From: Microbacteriaceae bacterium UBA1487
Lineage (GTDB): Bacteria; Actinomycetota; Actinomycetes; Actinomycetales; Microbacteriaceae
Length of the DNA stretch: 17,320 nucleotides
NCBI GenBank assembly: GCA_002325245.1
Contig: DCRR01000013.1
Location: 4,581 to 21,900 of the forward strand
Direction: 5' to 3'
Of the stretch, positions 1-7,246 are shown in pieces. Below the pieces are notes generated by a model. The model searched no databases. It was not told the origin of the DNA and was given only the letters and a program-made list of their open reading frames with translations. The position numbers and the translations under genes were made by a program. Within the stretch, counting starts at the first letter, position 1. Each line of letters starts with the position of its first letter.

Positions 1-623
1 TGGCGCACGAACTGCATGATCTCGTTGCGCACGCTCTCCGGCTGGATGAAGTCCGGCTGCGACTGGTACAGGTTCATCAGATCGTCGGCGAAGGCGCTCA
101 TCCGGAAGAAGTAGTTCTTCTCCTTCAGGATCTCCACCGGGCGCGAGTGGATCTTGCACAGCTTCTGCCCGGCGAACTCGCCCGACTCGGTCTCCATCAG
201 ATCGTCGAGCTGCTTGTACTCCTCGCAGCCGACGCAGTAGAAGCCCTCGTAGAAGCCCTCGTAGATGTGCCCGTCGTCGTAGAGCTGCTGCAGGAACACC
301 GCGACGGCCTTCTCGTGCCGCTCGTCGGTGGTGCGAATGAAGTCATCGTTGGCGATGTTGATCGTCGACAGCAGCGGCTGCCACGCCTCCGCCACCAGCT
401 TGTCGGCCCACGCCTTCGGGGTGGTGTCGTTGGCGACCGCGGTGCGCAGGATCTTCTGGCCGTGCTCGTCGGTGCCGGTCAGCAGCCAGGTGTCGTCACC
501 GGCCTGCCGGTGCCAGCGCGCAAGAACATCGGCGGCCACCTCCGTGTAAGCGTGACCGATGTGGGGCACGTCGTTGACATAGAAGATGGGCGTCGCGATG
601 TAGAAGGAGGCGCCTGCAGGCAT
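1..623 (-). CDS. metG: Methionyl-tRNA synthetase, N-terminal part (runs off window)
   Basis: This enzyme charges tRNA-Met with methionine in the cytoplasm. About 207 N-terminal residues are visible before the left edge cuts the gene. The class I signature HIGH is at residues 21-24, preceded by a first strand reading FYIATPIFYVNDVPHIGH. It is followed by LLTGTDEHGQK, and the insertion region carries FYCVGCEEY, part of a zinc-knuckle-like segment. The KMSKS loop lies beyond the window. The ATG at 623 is chosen because the protein then starts just before the first Rossmann strand, as usual for the family, and because a -10-like TAGACT sits seven bases upstream. There is no Shine-Dalgarno sequence. 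The gene follows the LamG-like gene on the same strand with five bases between them, so it may be read both from its own promoter and by read-through. Identification is very secure. Confidence 0.97.
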   Translation of the reverse strand, partial: MPAGASFYIATPIFYVNDVPHIGHAYTEVAADVLARWHRQAGDDTWLLTGTDEHGQKILRTAVANDTTPKAWADKLVAEAWQPLLSTINIANDDFIRTTDERHEKAVAVFLQQLYDDGHIYEGFYEGFYCVGCEEYKQLDDLMETESGEFAGQKLCKIHSRPVEILKEKNYFFRMSAFADDLMNLYQSQPDFIQPESVRNEIMQFVR

Positions 624-636
624 GAGGGTCAGTCTA
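624..636 (-). promoter_or_regulatory. Probable leaderless promoter of metG (-10 element)
   Basis: On the minus strand TAGACT (636 to 631) matches the actinobacterial -10 pattern TANNNT. It is separated by seven bases from the A of the metG ATG at 623, so transcription would start at or next to the start codon. No purine-rich ribosome binding site lies upstream, which fits a leaderless mRNA. No clear -35 is visible. The element overlaps the last codons and TGA (631 to 629) of the upstream LamG-like gene. Confidence 0.55.
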
Positions 637-1477
637 CTGAGCGTGCGGAGGTGTTACCGCGGTCGTGCCAGGCGCGCGCCAGGGCGAGATGCTGCGCGGC
701 GTCGAGCGCGGTGGCCCAGACCGCAACTCGCGCGAGGTCACCGGCGAAGTTGTTGCCCATCCCCGCAGACAGCCGGACCGCGCCGATCGTGAAGTCGGAT
801 GTTACACGGCGGTTGAGGCCGTCGGGGAATCGGTACGGGTTCTTCGCGTAGGAGAGCCCTGCCCCCAGCGGCGGCCCCGGCTCGCGGTAGTGCGGGCGCG
901 CGTCGGCCTCGCCGTCCAGATAGGCGACGATCTCGGCGCCGTCGTAGCTGAACGCGACGACACTCCAGCGCCCCAGCGCAACCTGACGCTCGCTCGCGGC
1001 ATAGTCGCGACTGAACGGGATGCCAGGGTTGGCCCCACCGGTCGCCGAGACATGGCCGCATACCTGCTGCGCACCGCCGTAGGTGGGCAGGCTCACGAAG
1101 AGACCGTACTGCCGTCGCGGATCACTATCGTCTTCTTGCCACATGCCGGCGATGAATCCAGTCGCGAGCGAGCTGCGACGCACCAAGGCGACGACGGTCA
1201 CCTGGTCGCCACGTCGGGAGACGTCAAGCGCTCCGGTTTCGGCGGCGGGGATTGTCAGAGCATCCGTCACCCCGTCGAAGTGCATCGCACCGCCGACTTC
1301 GCTGTCCGCCCGCCATCGCGGCCCCACAGCGGACAGCGGACGAAGCCGCAGACCGTGCCCGCTGTCGTCGACGGCGCGGAAGCCAGCCCGGAAGTCCCAC
1401 TCGACGAGCGGCGGCGGGACCGCCGCGAACGACGGCGGGGACGAACCAAGTCGTTCGTCCCCGCCGCCGTTGCTCAT
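629..1477 (-). CDS. LamG/concanavalin-A-like domain protein, apparently cytoplasmic
   Basis: This is a 282-residue protein with a jelly-roll-like pattern: VEWDFRAGF near the N-terminus, GGAMHFDGVTDALTIP, VTVVALVRRSS, WSVVAFSYDGAEIVAYLDGE, and a closing LARVAVWATALDAAQHLAL. These are the usual landmarks of LamG_3-type sandwiches. No signal peptide, lipobox or membrane segment is seen, which is odd for a fold usually found in secreted sugar-binding or sugar-cleaving proteins. ATG 1477 is preferred because it lies seven bases after the TGA of the sugar-binding lipoprotein gene; upstream in-frame starts would overlap that gene and add low-complexity Arg/Ser sequence. It is the last gene of the importer operon and directly precedes metG. 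A cytosolic role on imported oligosaccharide, as lectin or enzyme, is an inference; biochemical function is unknown. Confidence 0.8.
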   Translation of the reverse strand: MSNGGGDERLGSSPPSFAAVPPPLVEWDFRAGFRAVDDSGHGLRLRPLSAVGPRWRADSEVGGAMHFDGVTDALTIPAAETGALDVSRRGDQVTVVALVRRSSLATGFIAGMWQEDDSDPRRQYGLFVSLPTYGGAQQVCGHVSATGGANPGIPFSRDYAASERQVALGRWSVVAFSYDGAEIVAYLDGEADARPHYREPGPPLGAGLSYAKNPYRFPDGLNRRVTSDFTIGAVRLSAGMGNNFAGDLARVAVWATALDAAQHLALARAWHDRGNTSARSVD

Positions 1478-1484
1478 GCCGAGA

Positions 1485-2777
1485 TCAGCCCGCGAGAATC
1501 GGGTCGGCGACCTCGCACACCGCAGCCAGCTGCGCCGCGATGTCCGCGTCAGCGACCCACACGCCGTCGAGCGCCGGCTTGGTCGCCGTTTCGAGCTGCG
1601 GGAACTCGACCGGGTAGGGGATCTGCTGAGCAACGGAGAGCGTGTCGATCAGCGAGCGCTGGGCCGATGCTTCCGAGAGTCCCGGGTACTCTTCGGCGTA
1701 GCGAGCCGGGATGAACTCCGGGGTCGCGAGCGAGAACCGCGGCGCGACATACGGAAGCTCTTCAGAGCCGTGCTTGCTCGTGAAGTGCGCGAACAGGCGA
1801 GTCGCGAGCTCGGTCGTCTCGCCCGCCTCCCACACGACCATTGACGCCTGTCCGATGAACGGGCTGAAGGGCACGTCGCCCTCGGGCTGCGGCACCATGT
1901 CGAACGCGAACGTCGAGTCCGCGAGCTGAGCGAGAGCGCTCGGAGCTCCGAGGAACATCGCGGTGTCGCCGGTCGGGAAGCTCGACGTGTTTCCGGGAGT
2001 CGGATAGCTGCCGTCCTCGAAGATCATGTCGTGCACGAACTCGAAGGCCTCGACCGTCGCCGGATCGGTGAAACCGCAGGTGTCTCCGCCGGGGTACGCC
2101 ACGCCGCCGAAGCCCTTCAAGAAGGGGGTGAACAGCGCGTAACTGGTGAAGTTCCACTGGGGGATGTCGAAGCCGTAGGTCACGACACCGGAGTCCACCA
2201 TCTCCTTCGAGATCTGACGCAGCGACTCCCAGGTCCACTCGCCCCGCTCCAGGAGCTCCGCCGGAGTCGTCACGCCCGCTTCTTCGAAGACGTCGACGTT
2301 GTACATGACCGGGTGGGTCGTGCCCGCGAATGGGTACCCGTAGATCTCCCCGTTGTCGCCTTCCAGTTCGGCGTACAGGTTCGGGATGATGTCGTCGAAG
2401 TCCCAGTCGGCGTCATCTTTGAGCACGCTGACGTCGTGGAGCGCTCCCGAGTCGACCCACGCCGGGGTCGCCGACTCGACGATCCAGCCGAGGTCGGGTG
2501 CGTCGCCGCCGCTGAGCCGAATCGCGAGCTGAGAGTTGTACTCAGCGAAAGGAATCGTCTCGATCGTGAGCTCACCCAGTTCCGGGTTCTCCTCGCGGAA
2601 CTCGTCGGCCAAAGCCTGGAAGGTCGCGAGAATCGTCTCGTCACCGGTCCAGACGGTCATGGTCAGGTCGACAGGCTCGTCGTACGTCGGGGTGCCGCTT
2701 CCGGCGCATCCCGCGAGCGCGAGAGCTCCAGCCGAGGTGGCGGCAATTGCCGCCAGCCGCCAGTTTCGCTGTGTCAT
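1485..2777 (-). CDS. ABC sugar transporter, extracellular substrate-binding lipoprotein
   Basis: This 430-residue solute-binding protein of the SBP_bac_1 family captures a sugar or oligosaccharide at the outer face of the membrane for the two adjacent permeases. A lipoprotein signal peptide is clear: MTQRNWR, a hydrophobic stretch, then lipobox LALAGC with Cys24 as the predicted lipidation site. The mature part has typical sugar SBP segments: LTMTVWTGDE, FREENPEL, LAIRLSGGDAPDLGWI and TAMFLGAPSALAQL. GAGGAGA sits a few bases upstream of ATG 2777, a strong ribosome site. The gene is third in the operon, 61 bases after the second permease, with a perfect hairpin in that gap. The substrate cannot be read from sequence; context (polysaccharide lyase, KDG pathway) suggests a uronic-acid-containing oligosaccharide. 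Confidence 0.92.
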   Translation of the reverse strand: MTQRNWRLAAIAATSAGALALAGCAGSGTPTYDEPVDLTMTVWTGDETILATFQALADEFREENPELGELTIETIPFAEYNSQLAIRLSGGDAPDLGWIVESATPAWVDSGALHDVSVLKDDADWDFDDIIPNLYAELEGDNGEIYGYPFAGTTHPVMYNVDVFEEAGVTTPAELLERGEWTWESLRQISKEMVDSGVVTYGFDIPQWNFTSYALFTPFLKGFGGVAYPGGDTCGFTDPATVEAFEFVHDMIFEDGSYPTPGNTSSFPTGDTAMFLGAPSALAQLADSTFAFDMVPQPEGDVPFSPFIGQASMVVWEAGETTELATRLFAHFTSKHGSEELPYVAPRFSLATPEFIPARYAEEYPGLSEASAQRSLIDTLSVAQQIPYPVEFPQLETATKPALDGVWVADADIAAQLAAVCEVADPILAG

Positions 2778-2808
2778 GGTGTGGTTCTCCTCATCATTGG
2801 GGGGAAAT

Positions 2809-2829
2809 GCGTGAGCATGTCGCTCACGC
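2809..2829 (-). other. Intercistronic perfect inverted repeat (hairpin) before the lipoprotein gene
   Basis: Arms GCGTGAGC and GCTCACGC, eight base pairs with a five-base loop, lie in the 61-base gap between the second permease and the lipoprotein gene. On the transcript it ends about 31 bases before the lipoprotein ATG and is followed by a run of C rather than U, so it is a poor terminator. It could protect the 3' segment carrying the binding-protein message, or be an operator for an internal promoter. The arms do not resemble the TGTTGCA operator found elsewhere. Confidence 0.6.
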
Positions 2830-2838
2830 GGTGGTGCG

Positions 2839-3744
2839 CTATTTGATGCCGGTCCCGGCGATGCCCTGGACGAACTGACGCTGCGCGATGACGAACACCG
2901 CGAGCACCGGGAGCACGCTCAAGGTCGTGGCCGCCATCTGGACGTTCCAGATGGGGACACCCGTGATCGGGTCTGTGAACGATTGCAGGGCAATCGGGAT
3001 GGTCAGCATTTCGCGGCTGCGCAGGAACACGAGCGGCTCAAGGAAGTCGTTCCAGCTGTTCAGGAAGGTCAAGATGGCGAGCGCCGCCACCGGCGCTTTC
3101 GCCAGCGGCATGGCGATTCGCCAGAAGATGCCGAACCGACCCAGGCCGTCGACTCGCCCCGCCTGCTCGAGTTCCACAGGCAAGCTGATGAAGAACTGGC
3201 GCATCAGGAAGATGCCGAGCACCGCGGGTACTCCGAACATCGACGGAACGATCAGCGAGAGGTGGGAGTCGACCCATCCGAACGCGGAGATCAACCGGAA
3301 CAACGGGATGATCGTGACCTCCGGCGGGACGAGAAGCGCACTGAGCAGCATCACGAACAACGCGTTGCGACCGCGGAACTGAATGCGGGCGAATGCGTAG
3401 CCTGCAAGAGACGCAACGGCGATCACGCCTGCGGTCGTCAGAGTCGCGATGTAGAGCGAGTTGATGAACTGCTGCAGGAACGGGCCTTGTGAGAACGGCG
3501 CGAGGAAGTTGTGCCACTGCGGCTCCGCCGGGAAGAGCACTGGCGGGCTTTCGAAGACACCGCCGTACGTCTTCAGCGCCGTCGAGAACATCCAGTAGAC
3601 GGGAAACACGAACGGAATCGCGATCAGTCCCATCAGCGCGAACATGCCCACGCGCGCGAGCCCAGTCCGCGAGGAGCCCCGTCGTGCTTCGCGCGGCGGG
3701 GCCGCGGGGTCCACATCGGTGTCGTAGTCGAGATCAAGACTCAT
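2839..3744 (-). CDS. ABC sugar transporter permease (MalG/AraQ-like)
   Basis: This 301-residue inner-membrane permease is of the binding-protein-dependent transport family (CUT1 type). After a charged N-terminus (MSLDLDYDTDVDPAAPP), six hydrophobic segments can be seen, beginning with FALMGLIAIPFVFPVYWMF. The cytoplasmic EAA loop that contacts the ATPase reads EQAGRVDGLGRFGIFWRIAMPL (broadly residues 190-215), with the conserved Gly and the Pro of the I-x-x-P end. It ends in the MalG-like QRQFVQGIAGTGIK tail. ATG 3744 is used because it lies inside the end of the upstream permease gene (11-base overlap), a common sign of coupled translation; longer in-frame extensions are low-complexity. No ATPase gene lies nearby. 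Confidence 0.92.
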   Translation of the reverse strand: MSLDLDYDTDVDPAAPPREARRGSSRTGLARVGMFALMGLIAIPFVFPVYWMFSTALKTYGGVFESPPVLFPAEPQWHNFLAPFSQGPFLQQFINSLYIATLTTAGVIAVASLAGYAFARIQFRGRNALFVMLLSALLVPPEVTIIPLFRLISAFGWVDSHLSLIVPSMFGVPAVLGIFLMRQFFISLPVELEQAGRVDGLGRFGIFWRIAMPLAKAPVAALAILTFLNSWNDFLEPLVFLRSREMLTIPIALQSFTDPITGVPIWNVQMAATTLSVLPVLAVFVIAQRQFVQGIAGTGIK

Positions 3745-4672
3745 TGAAGACCCAGCGCTTTCTGGTCCACCACTGCAACAAGGTGAGGGCGAGGACGATG
3801 GCGAACAAGAACACGGCCGCGGTGCTCGCGTAGCCGACCTGGAACGCGCGGAACGCTTGCTCGTAGATGTAGTAGCCGAGGATCGACGTCGATAGCTGAG
3901 GTCCACCTTCGGTCAACAGGTACACCTGCGCGAACGCCTTGAGCGACCCGATCGTCGCGAGGATCCCCACCATCACGGTCGTCGGCGCGATCAACGGCGC
4001 CGTGACATGTCGGAACGACTGCCACCGCCGCGCGCCGTCGATGCGACTCGCTTCGATCAGCTCGACCGGCACGTCCTGCAGCGCCGCGAGGAAGAGGATC
4101 ATGCTCACGCCGACTGACTTGAGGACCTGCACGCCGATGATCGTCGTCATCGCCCATTCGGTGCTCGCCAGCCAGTTCGGGCCATCGATGCCGACCATCG
4201 CGAGCCAGCCGTTGAGTCCGCCGGAGTCCTGCAGCAGCACCTCCCACACCAACGACCACGCGACCAGCGAGACCACGACGGGCACGAAGTACGCCGTGCG
4301 GAAGATCGCGATTCCGGGAATGCGCTGGTTGACGAGCACGGCGAGCGCGAGGCCGATCAGGATGTTCGCGGGAATGACGAACGCGGAGAACAGCGCGGTG
4401 TTCTGAAGCACCCGGGCAAAGGTGCCCGAGGCGACGAGCTCGGCGTAGTTGTCGAAACCCGCGAAGCTGGTTCGCCCCGACAGGCTGTTGTAGTCCTGAA
4501 AACTGAACGCGAAGACGCCCACGATGGGGACGGCGACGAACACGATGAATCCGAGCACCGCCGGGGCGATGAACGCGTAGCCGTACAGGCTGTCGATACG
4601 TTCAAGGCGTCCCCGGCGCACGGGGTGCGAACCGGAGCCCCGGCGGGCCACGCGTTCGGTGGTTCTGGTCAT
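3734..4672 (-). CDS. ABC sugar transporter permease (MalF/UgpA-like), first gene of operon
   Basis: This 312-residue inner-membrane permease pairs with the downstream permease. An Arg-rich cytoplasmic N-terminus (MTRTTERVARRG) precedes YGYAFIAPAVLGFIVFVAVPIVG, the usual first segment, then FQDYNSLSGRTSFAGFDNY. The EAA loop reads EASRIDGARRWQSFRHVTAPLI, near residues 205-230. ATG 4672 is chosen because GAGG lies five bases upstream and because the in-frame extension runs through the operator and antisense to the IclR gene. Another ATG at 4699 sits inside the operator palindrome and is rejected for that reason. The gene is divergent from the IclR regulator, with the operator 19 bases upstream of its start codon, so repression by IclR is likely. 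It overlaps the next permease by 11 bases. Confidence 0.92.
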   Translation of the reverse strand: MTRTTERVARRGSGSHPVRRGRLERIDSLYGYAFIAPAVLGFIVFVAVPIVGVFAFSFQDYNSLSGRTSFAGFDNYAELVASGTFARVLQNTALFSAFVIPANILIGLALAVLVNQRIPGIAIFRTAYFVPVVVSLVAWSLVWEVLLQDSGGLNGWLAMVGIDGPNWLASTEWAMTTIIGVQVLKSVGVSMILFLAALQDVPVELIEASRIDGARRWQSFRHVTAPLIAPTTVMVGILATIGSLKAFAQVYLLTEGGPQLSTSILGYYIYEQAFRAFQVGYASTAAVFLFAIVLALTLLQWWTRKRWVFNES

Positions 4673-4690
4673 CTGCGCCTCGTCATTGAG

Positions 4691-4711
4691 GTGTTGCATC
4701 TTTTGCAACAC
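4691..4711. promoter_or_regulatory. Operator O1: perfect palindrome between importer operon and iclR gene
   Basis: Arms GTGTTGCA (4691-4698) and TGCAACAC (4704-4711) are exact inverted repeats around TCTTT. The site lies in the divergent control region of the first permease gene and the IclR gene. The same core, TGTTGCA-N5-TGCAACA, recurs before the lyase gene at 10090-10108, and half-degenerate forms occur at 8726-8765. That pattern points to one regulator, most simply the adjacent IclR protein acting on both the importer operon and its own gene. Confidence 0.85.
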
Positions 4712-4732
4712 GGTTGTGTAGAATGAGATACC
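4694..4732 (+). promoter_or_regulatory. Candidate promoter of the iclR gene
   Basis: Two readings are possible: TTGCAT (4694-4699) with TAGAAT (4719-4724) at a 19-base spacer, or TTGCAA (4703-4708) with GATACC (4727-4732) at an 18-base spacer. In both the -35 lies inside operator O1, so a bound repressor would block polymerase and the regulator would control itself. The leader to ATG 4808 would be about 70-75 bases. No convincing opposing promoter for the permease operon could be picked out. Confidence 0.45.
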
Positions 4733-4807
4733 AGAATGCGGCCCCGTTGGCCCAATGTCAAGTCGGCATCGAATATCGTCCAAGAATCCCCAGCGCAAGG
4801 AGTCCTC

Positions 4808-5578
4808 ATGCCCGCGAAGACGCCGGCACCCGCTTCGCCGTCTCGCACCCTCGTGCGCGGCGTGACGTTGCTCGAGATCGTCGCCAGCAACCCCGACGGG
4901 ATCGGCGTGACCGAGATCGCGACCCGCGCGAATCTCGACAAGGGGACGGTCTCTCGACTCCTCGCGACGCTGCGCCAGATGGGCTATGTCCAACAACGAG
5001 CCACCGACCGCCGCTTCGTTCTCGGCAGCCGGTGTCTGTGGCTTGCCCGGGAGTACCGATCCCACCAGGAGGAGCTGAGCAACGTTGCCCGACCCTTCCT
5101 CGCCGAGCTGCGCGACTCGAGCGAGGAGACGGTGCACCTTGCGATTCGCGAGGAGAACTTCGTCGTGTTCATCGCGCAAGAGCAGCCGGACCGATCGATC
5201 CGGGTGCGAAGCGCCGTAGGTTCACGTCTCGCGATGCACCGGACGGCAATGGGGCGCGCACTCCTTGCGGAACTCGACGTCGAGACTCGCGACCACCTGA
5301 TCGCCGAACTCGAGGCCGACGCCCATGCGCGCGGTGAAGAGATCGATGTCGAGCAGCTTCGAGCGGACGTCGCCGAGGCGGTCGAACGCGGGTGGGCCGC
5401 CGTCGATCGGCATGACGACGTCACCCGCCTCGCGGCGGCGATCGTCGACAGCGACGGGGAACCCATCGCCGCGCTCACCCTTTCCGGACCCAACTACCGG
5501 GTGGAGCCACGGATCGAAGACCTCGGCGCTCAGGTTCTCCGCACGGCTCGCGCACTGAGCGCCGCGCTCGCTCTCTGA
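4808..5578 (+). CDS. IclR-family transcriptional regulator of the locus
   Basis: This 256-residue DNA-binding protein has the two IclR domains. The winged helix-turn-helix (about residues 10-70) contains TLLEIVASNPDGIGVTEIA, then RANLDKGTVSRLLATLRQMG. The effector domain (about 80-250) contains the family hallmark VGSRLAMHRTAMGRALLA and the closing LTLSGPNYRV-type segment. ATG 4808 is chosen because AAGGAG is five bases upstream and the protein then starts just before the HTH; an upstream in-frame ATG at 4736 lacks such a site. The gene is divergent from the importer operon and convergent with the KDG operon. IclR proteins of this kind, for example KdgR, commonly respond to sugar-acid intermediates; an effector such as KDG or an unsaturated uronate derivative is an inference. 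Confidence 0.93.
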   Translation: MPAKTPAPASPSRTLVRGVTLLEIVASNPDGIGVTEIATRANLDKGTVSRLLATLRQMGYVQQRATDRRFVLGSRCLWLAREYRSHQEELSNVARPFLAELRDSSEETVHLAIREENFVVFIAQEQPDRSIRVRSAVGSRLAMHRTAMGRALLAELDVETRDHLIAELEADAHARGEEIDVEQLRADVAEAVERGWAAVDRHDDVTRLAAAIVDSDGEPIAALTLSGPNYRVEPRIEDLGAQVLRTARALSAALAL

Positions 5579-5653
5579 GCGCACGACTCGGCGCACATCC
5601 GCGATCGGACGTCGTCGAAGGCCGACGGCCGTTGCGACTCCGAGCGACACGTC

Positions 5654-5668
5654 GCGCGCTGAGCGCGC
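5654..5668. terminator. Weak hairpin between convergent iclR and kdgK genes
   Basis: The 109-base gap between the convergent stop codons holds GCGCGC-TGA-GCGCGC, a six-pair GC stem with a three-base loop. It is not followed by a T-run on either strand, so intrinsic termination is doubtful. Its place between convergent genes is the main reason to list it. The rest of the gap shows only a short GGCC-GAC-GGCC repeat. Confidence 0.25.
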
Positions 5669-5687
5669 CGCATTCCTCAGGGCGGGG

Positions 5688-6638
5688 TCAGCGCTTCACC
5701 GGGTCGGCTCCGCGCGTCGCAAGCTCCTCGAGCTCGCGAGCTGATGCCGCCCCCTCCCAGTCCCCTGGACTCGTGCAGGCCATCGCGCCAGCGAGAACCG
5801 CGGTGCGTGCGCGCGTCTCAAGCGGCGACCCTGCGAGAAGCTCAGCGAGATACCCGGCGACGAACGCATCGCCCGCACCCACGGTGTCGACGACGTTGAC
5901 GGAGTACGCGGCTTGGTCGACGGTTGACTCGGCCGACAGCGCGTGGCATCCCGCCTCCCCGAGCTTGACCACCACCTCTCGCGGGCCCAGCGCACGCAGA
6001 CCACGTGCAAGGCGGGCGGGTTCCTCGCGGGCACCGAGCACGAGCTCGGCCTCGTCGGCGCCGGCAAACACGATGTCGACATCGGCAACCAGCTCCCGAT
6101 ACTGCGCGGCGGCGACGTCCGCCGCCCACAGCGCCGAGCGGTGATTCACATCGAACGACACGAGGCACCCCGCCTCTCGCGCCCGCACGACGAGACGCCG
6201 CGTCGCCTGACGGGCGCTCTCCGAGATGGCGAGAGTGATCCCCGTGACGTGCACGAGCGCAACACCGGAGAGATCCAACCTCTCGACATCGCTGGGATCG
6301 AGCATGCTCCCGGCACTGCCCTTGCGGTAGTAGGAGACGACCGTCATGCCCGCCACCGTGTTCTTGAGCATCAGCGCCGTCGGCGCGTCATGCTGCTCGA
6401 GCGCCACGACATCGACACCCTCGGCCCGAAGCTCGCGCGCGATCCTCCGCCCGACACCATCGGCGCCGACGCGACCGACCCAGCGCACGGGAACCCCGAG
6501 CCGCGCGAGTGCGATCGCGACGTTGGACTCGGCCCCACCGAATCCCAGCGTCATTGTCGAGACCAGTTCGAGGCGCCCCGGCTCGACAGCGCGGACCAGC
6601 CCCATGCTCTCACCGAGAGTCAGCACGAGCCCCGTCAT
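5688..6638 (-). CDS. kdgK: 2-keto-3-deoxygluconate kinase (PfkB family)
   Basis: This 316-residue ribokinase-like sugar kinase would phosphorylate 2-keto-3-deoxygluconate to KDPG with ATP. The N-terminal PfkB signature region reads GFGGAESNVAIALARLG (GGAESN at 34-39), and the C-terminal signature DTVGAGDAF is at 251-259, with catalytic-base Asp257 in GAGD and the anion hole before it. FDVNHRSALW in the middle is typical of KDG kinases. The start ATG at 6638 overlaps the eda stop codon as ATGA, indicating coupled translation. It is the last gene of a four-gene operon and faces the IclR gene. Substrate specificity within PfkB kinases is hard to fix from sequence, but the neighbour KDPG aldolase supports KDG strongly. 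Confidence 0.9.
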   Translation of the reverse strand: MTGLVLTLGESMGLVRAVEPGRLELVSTMTLGFGGAESNVAIALARLGVPVRWVGRVGADGVGRRIARELRAEGVDVVALEQHDAPTALMLKNTVAGMTVVSYYRKGSAGSMLDPSDVERLDLSGVALVHVTGITLAISESARQATRRLVVRAREAGCLVSFDVNHRSALWAADVAAAQYRELVADVDIVFAGADEAELVLGAREEPARLARGLRALGPREVVVKLGEAGCHALSAESTVDQAAYSVNVVDTVGAGDAFVAGYLAELLAGSPLETRARTAVLAGAMACTSPGDWEGAASARELEELATRGADPVKR

Positions 6639-7246
6639 CGCAGCGCCTCAACAGTTTCCCTGGCCAGCCGCTCGATCTCCTCGGGTGCAGCACCCGTCGG
6701 CACCATCCAGCTCCCGCTGACGGCGAGCACCCTCGGGATCGCCAGGTATGCGCGCGCCGAATCCAGGCGGATGCCACCGCTGGGGAGGAATCGCACCTCG
6801 GGGAAAGGTCCGGCCATGGCCTGCACGAACGGCGGTCCGCCAAGTTGCGTCGCGGGGAATACCTTGACGGCATCCGCCCCCGCGCGCACGGCAGAGTCGA
6901 TCTCGGTCGCGGTGGCAACACCCGGAATCAGGGGAAGGCCGCACCGACTCGAACGGTCGAAAACCGCCGCGTCGAAGCCCGGTGAGACCGCGAATGCCGC
7001 ACCCGCGGCCTGCACCCGCTCGACATCCTCGGTCCGCATCACCGTCCCAGCAGCGACGAGGAAGCCGTCGATGCCCGCGAGCCGGGCGATCGCCTCGAGC
7101 CCCGCACGCGTTCGCAACGTGACCTCGGCGCCCGGAAGCCCGCCGGCAACGAGCGCATGCGCGACCTCGACCGCGCGGCCCGGGTCGTCAACGGTCAGAA
7201 CCGGCAGCACCTTGAGTCGCCGCAGCCGACGTTCGACCTCGATCAC
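6635..7246 (-). CDS. eda: 2-keto-3-deoxy-6-phosphogluconate aldolase
   Basis: This 203-residue class I aldolase would split KDPG into pyruvate and glyceraldehyde 3-phosphate, the final step of the route served by the kinase next door. Family residues are in place: Glu41 and Arg45 in GAEVTLRT, GTV at 67-69, SPGFD at 88-92, and the Schiff-base Lys128 in ADAVKVFPA, matching Glu45, Arg49 and Lys133 of the E. coli enzyme. The length equals the family norm. The GTG start at 7246 overlaps the upstream SDR stop as GTGA, and the gene's own stop overlaps the kdgK start as ATGA. A 6-phosphogalactonate aldolase could look similar; with a KDG kinase adjacent, Eda is the better call. Confidence 0.9.
   Translation of the reverse strand: MIEVERRLRRLKVLPVLTVDDPGRAVEVAHALVAGGLPGAEVTLRTRAGLEAIARLAGIDGFLVAAGTVMRTEDVERVQAAGAAFAVSPGFDAAVFDRSSRCGLPLIPGVATATEIDSAVRAGADAVKVFPATQLGGPPFVQAMAGPFPEVRFLPSGGIRLDSARAYLAIPRVLAVSGSWMVPTGAAPEEIERLARETVEALR

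Noticed and set aside
1478..1633. Upstream extension of the LamG-like gene
   Set aside because: It overlaps the end of the lipoprotein gene and adds only Arg/Ser-rich low-complexity residues.
3774..3780. TGCAACA half-site inside the first permease gene
   Set aside because: No partner TGTTGCA lies at the five-base spacing, and it is within coding sequence; taken as chance.
4673..5179. Upstream extension of the first permease gene
   Set aside because: It would run through the operator and antisense to the IclR gene, and the added residues have no transporter character. ATG 4672 has its own ribosome site.
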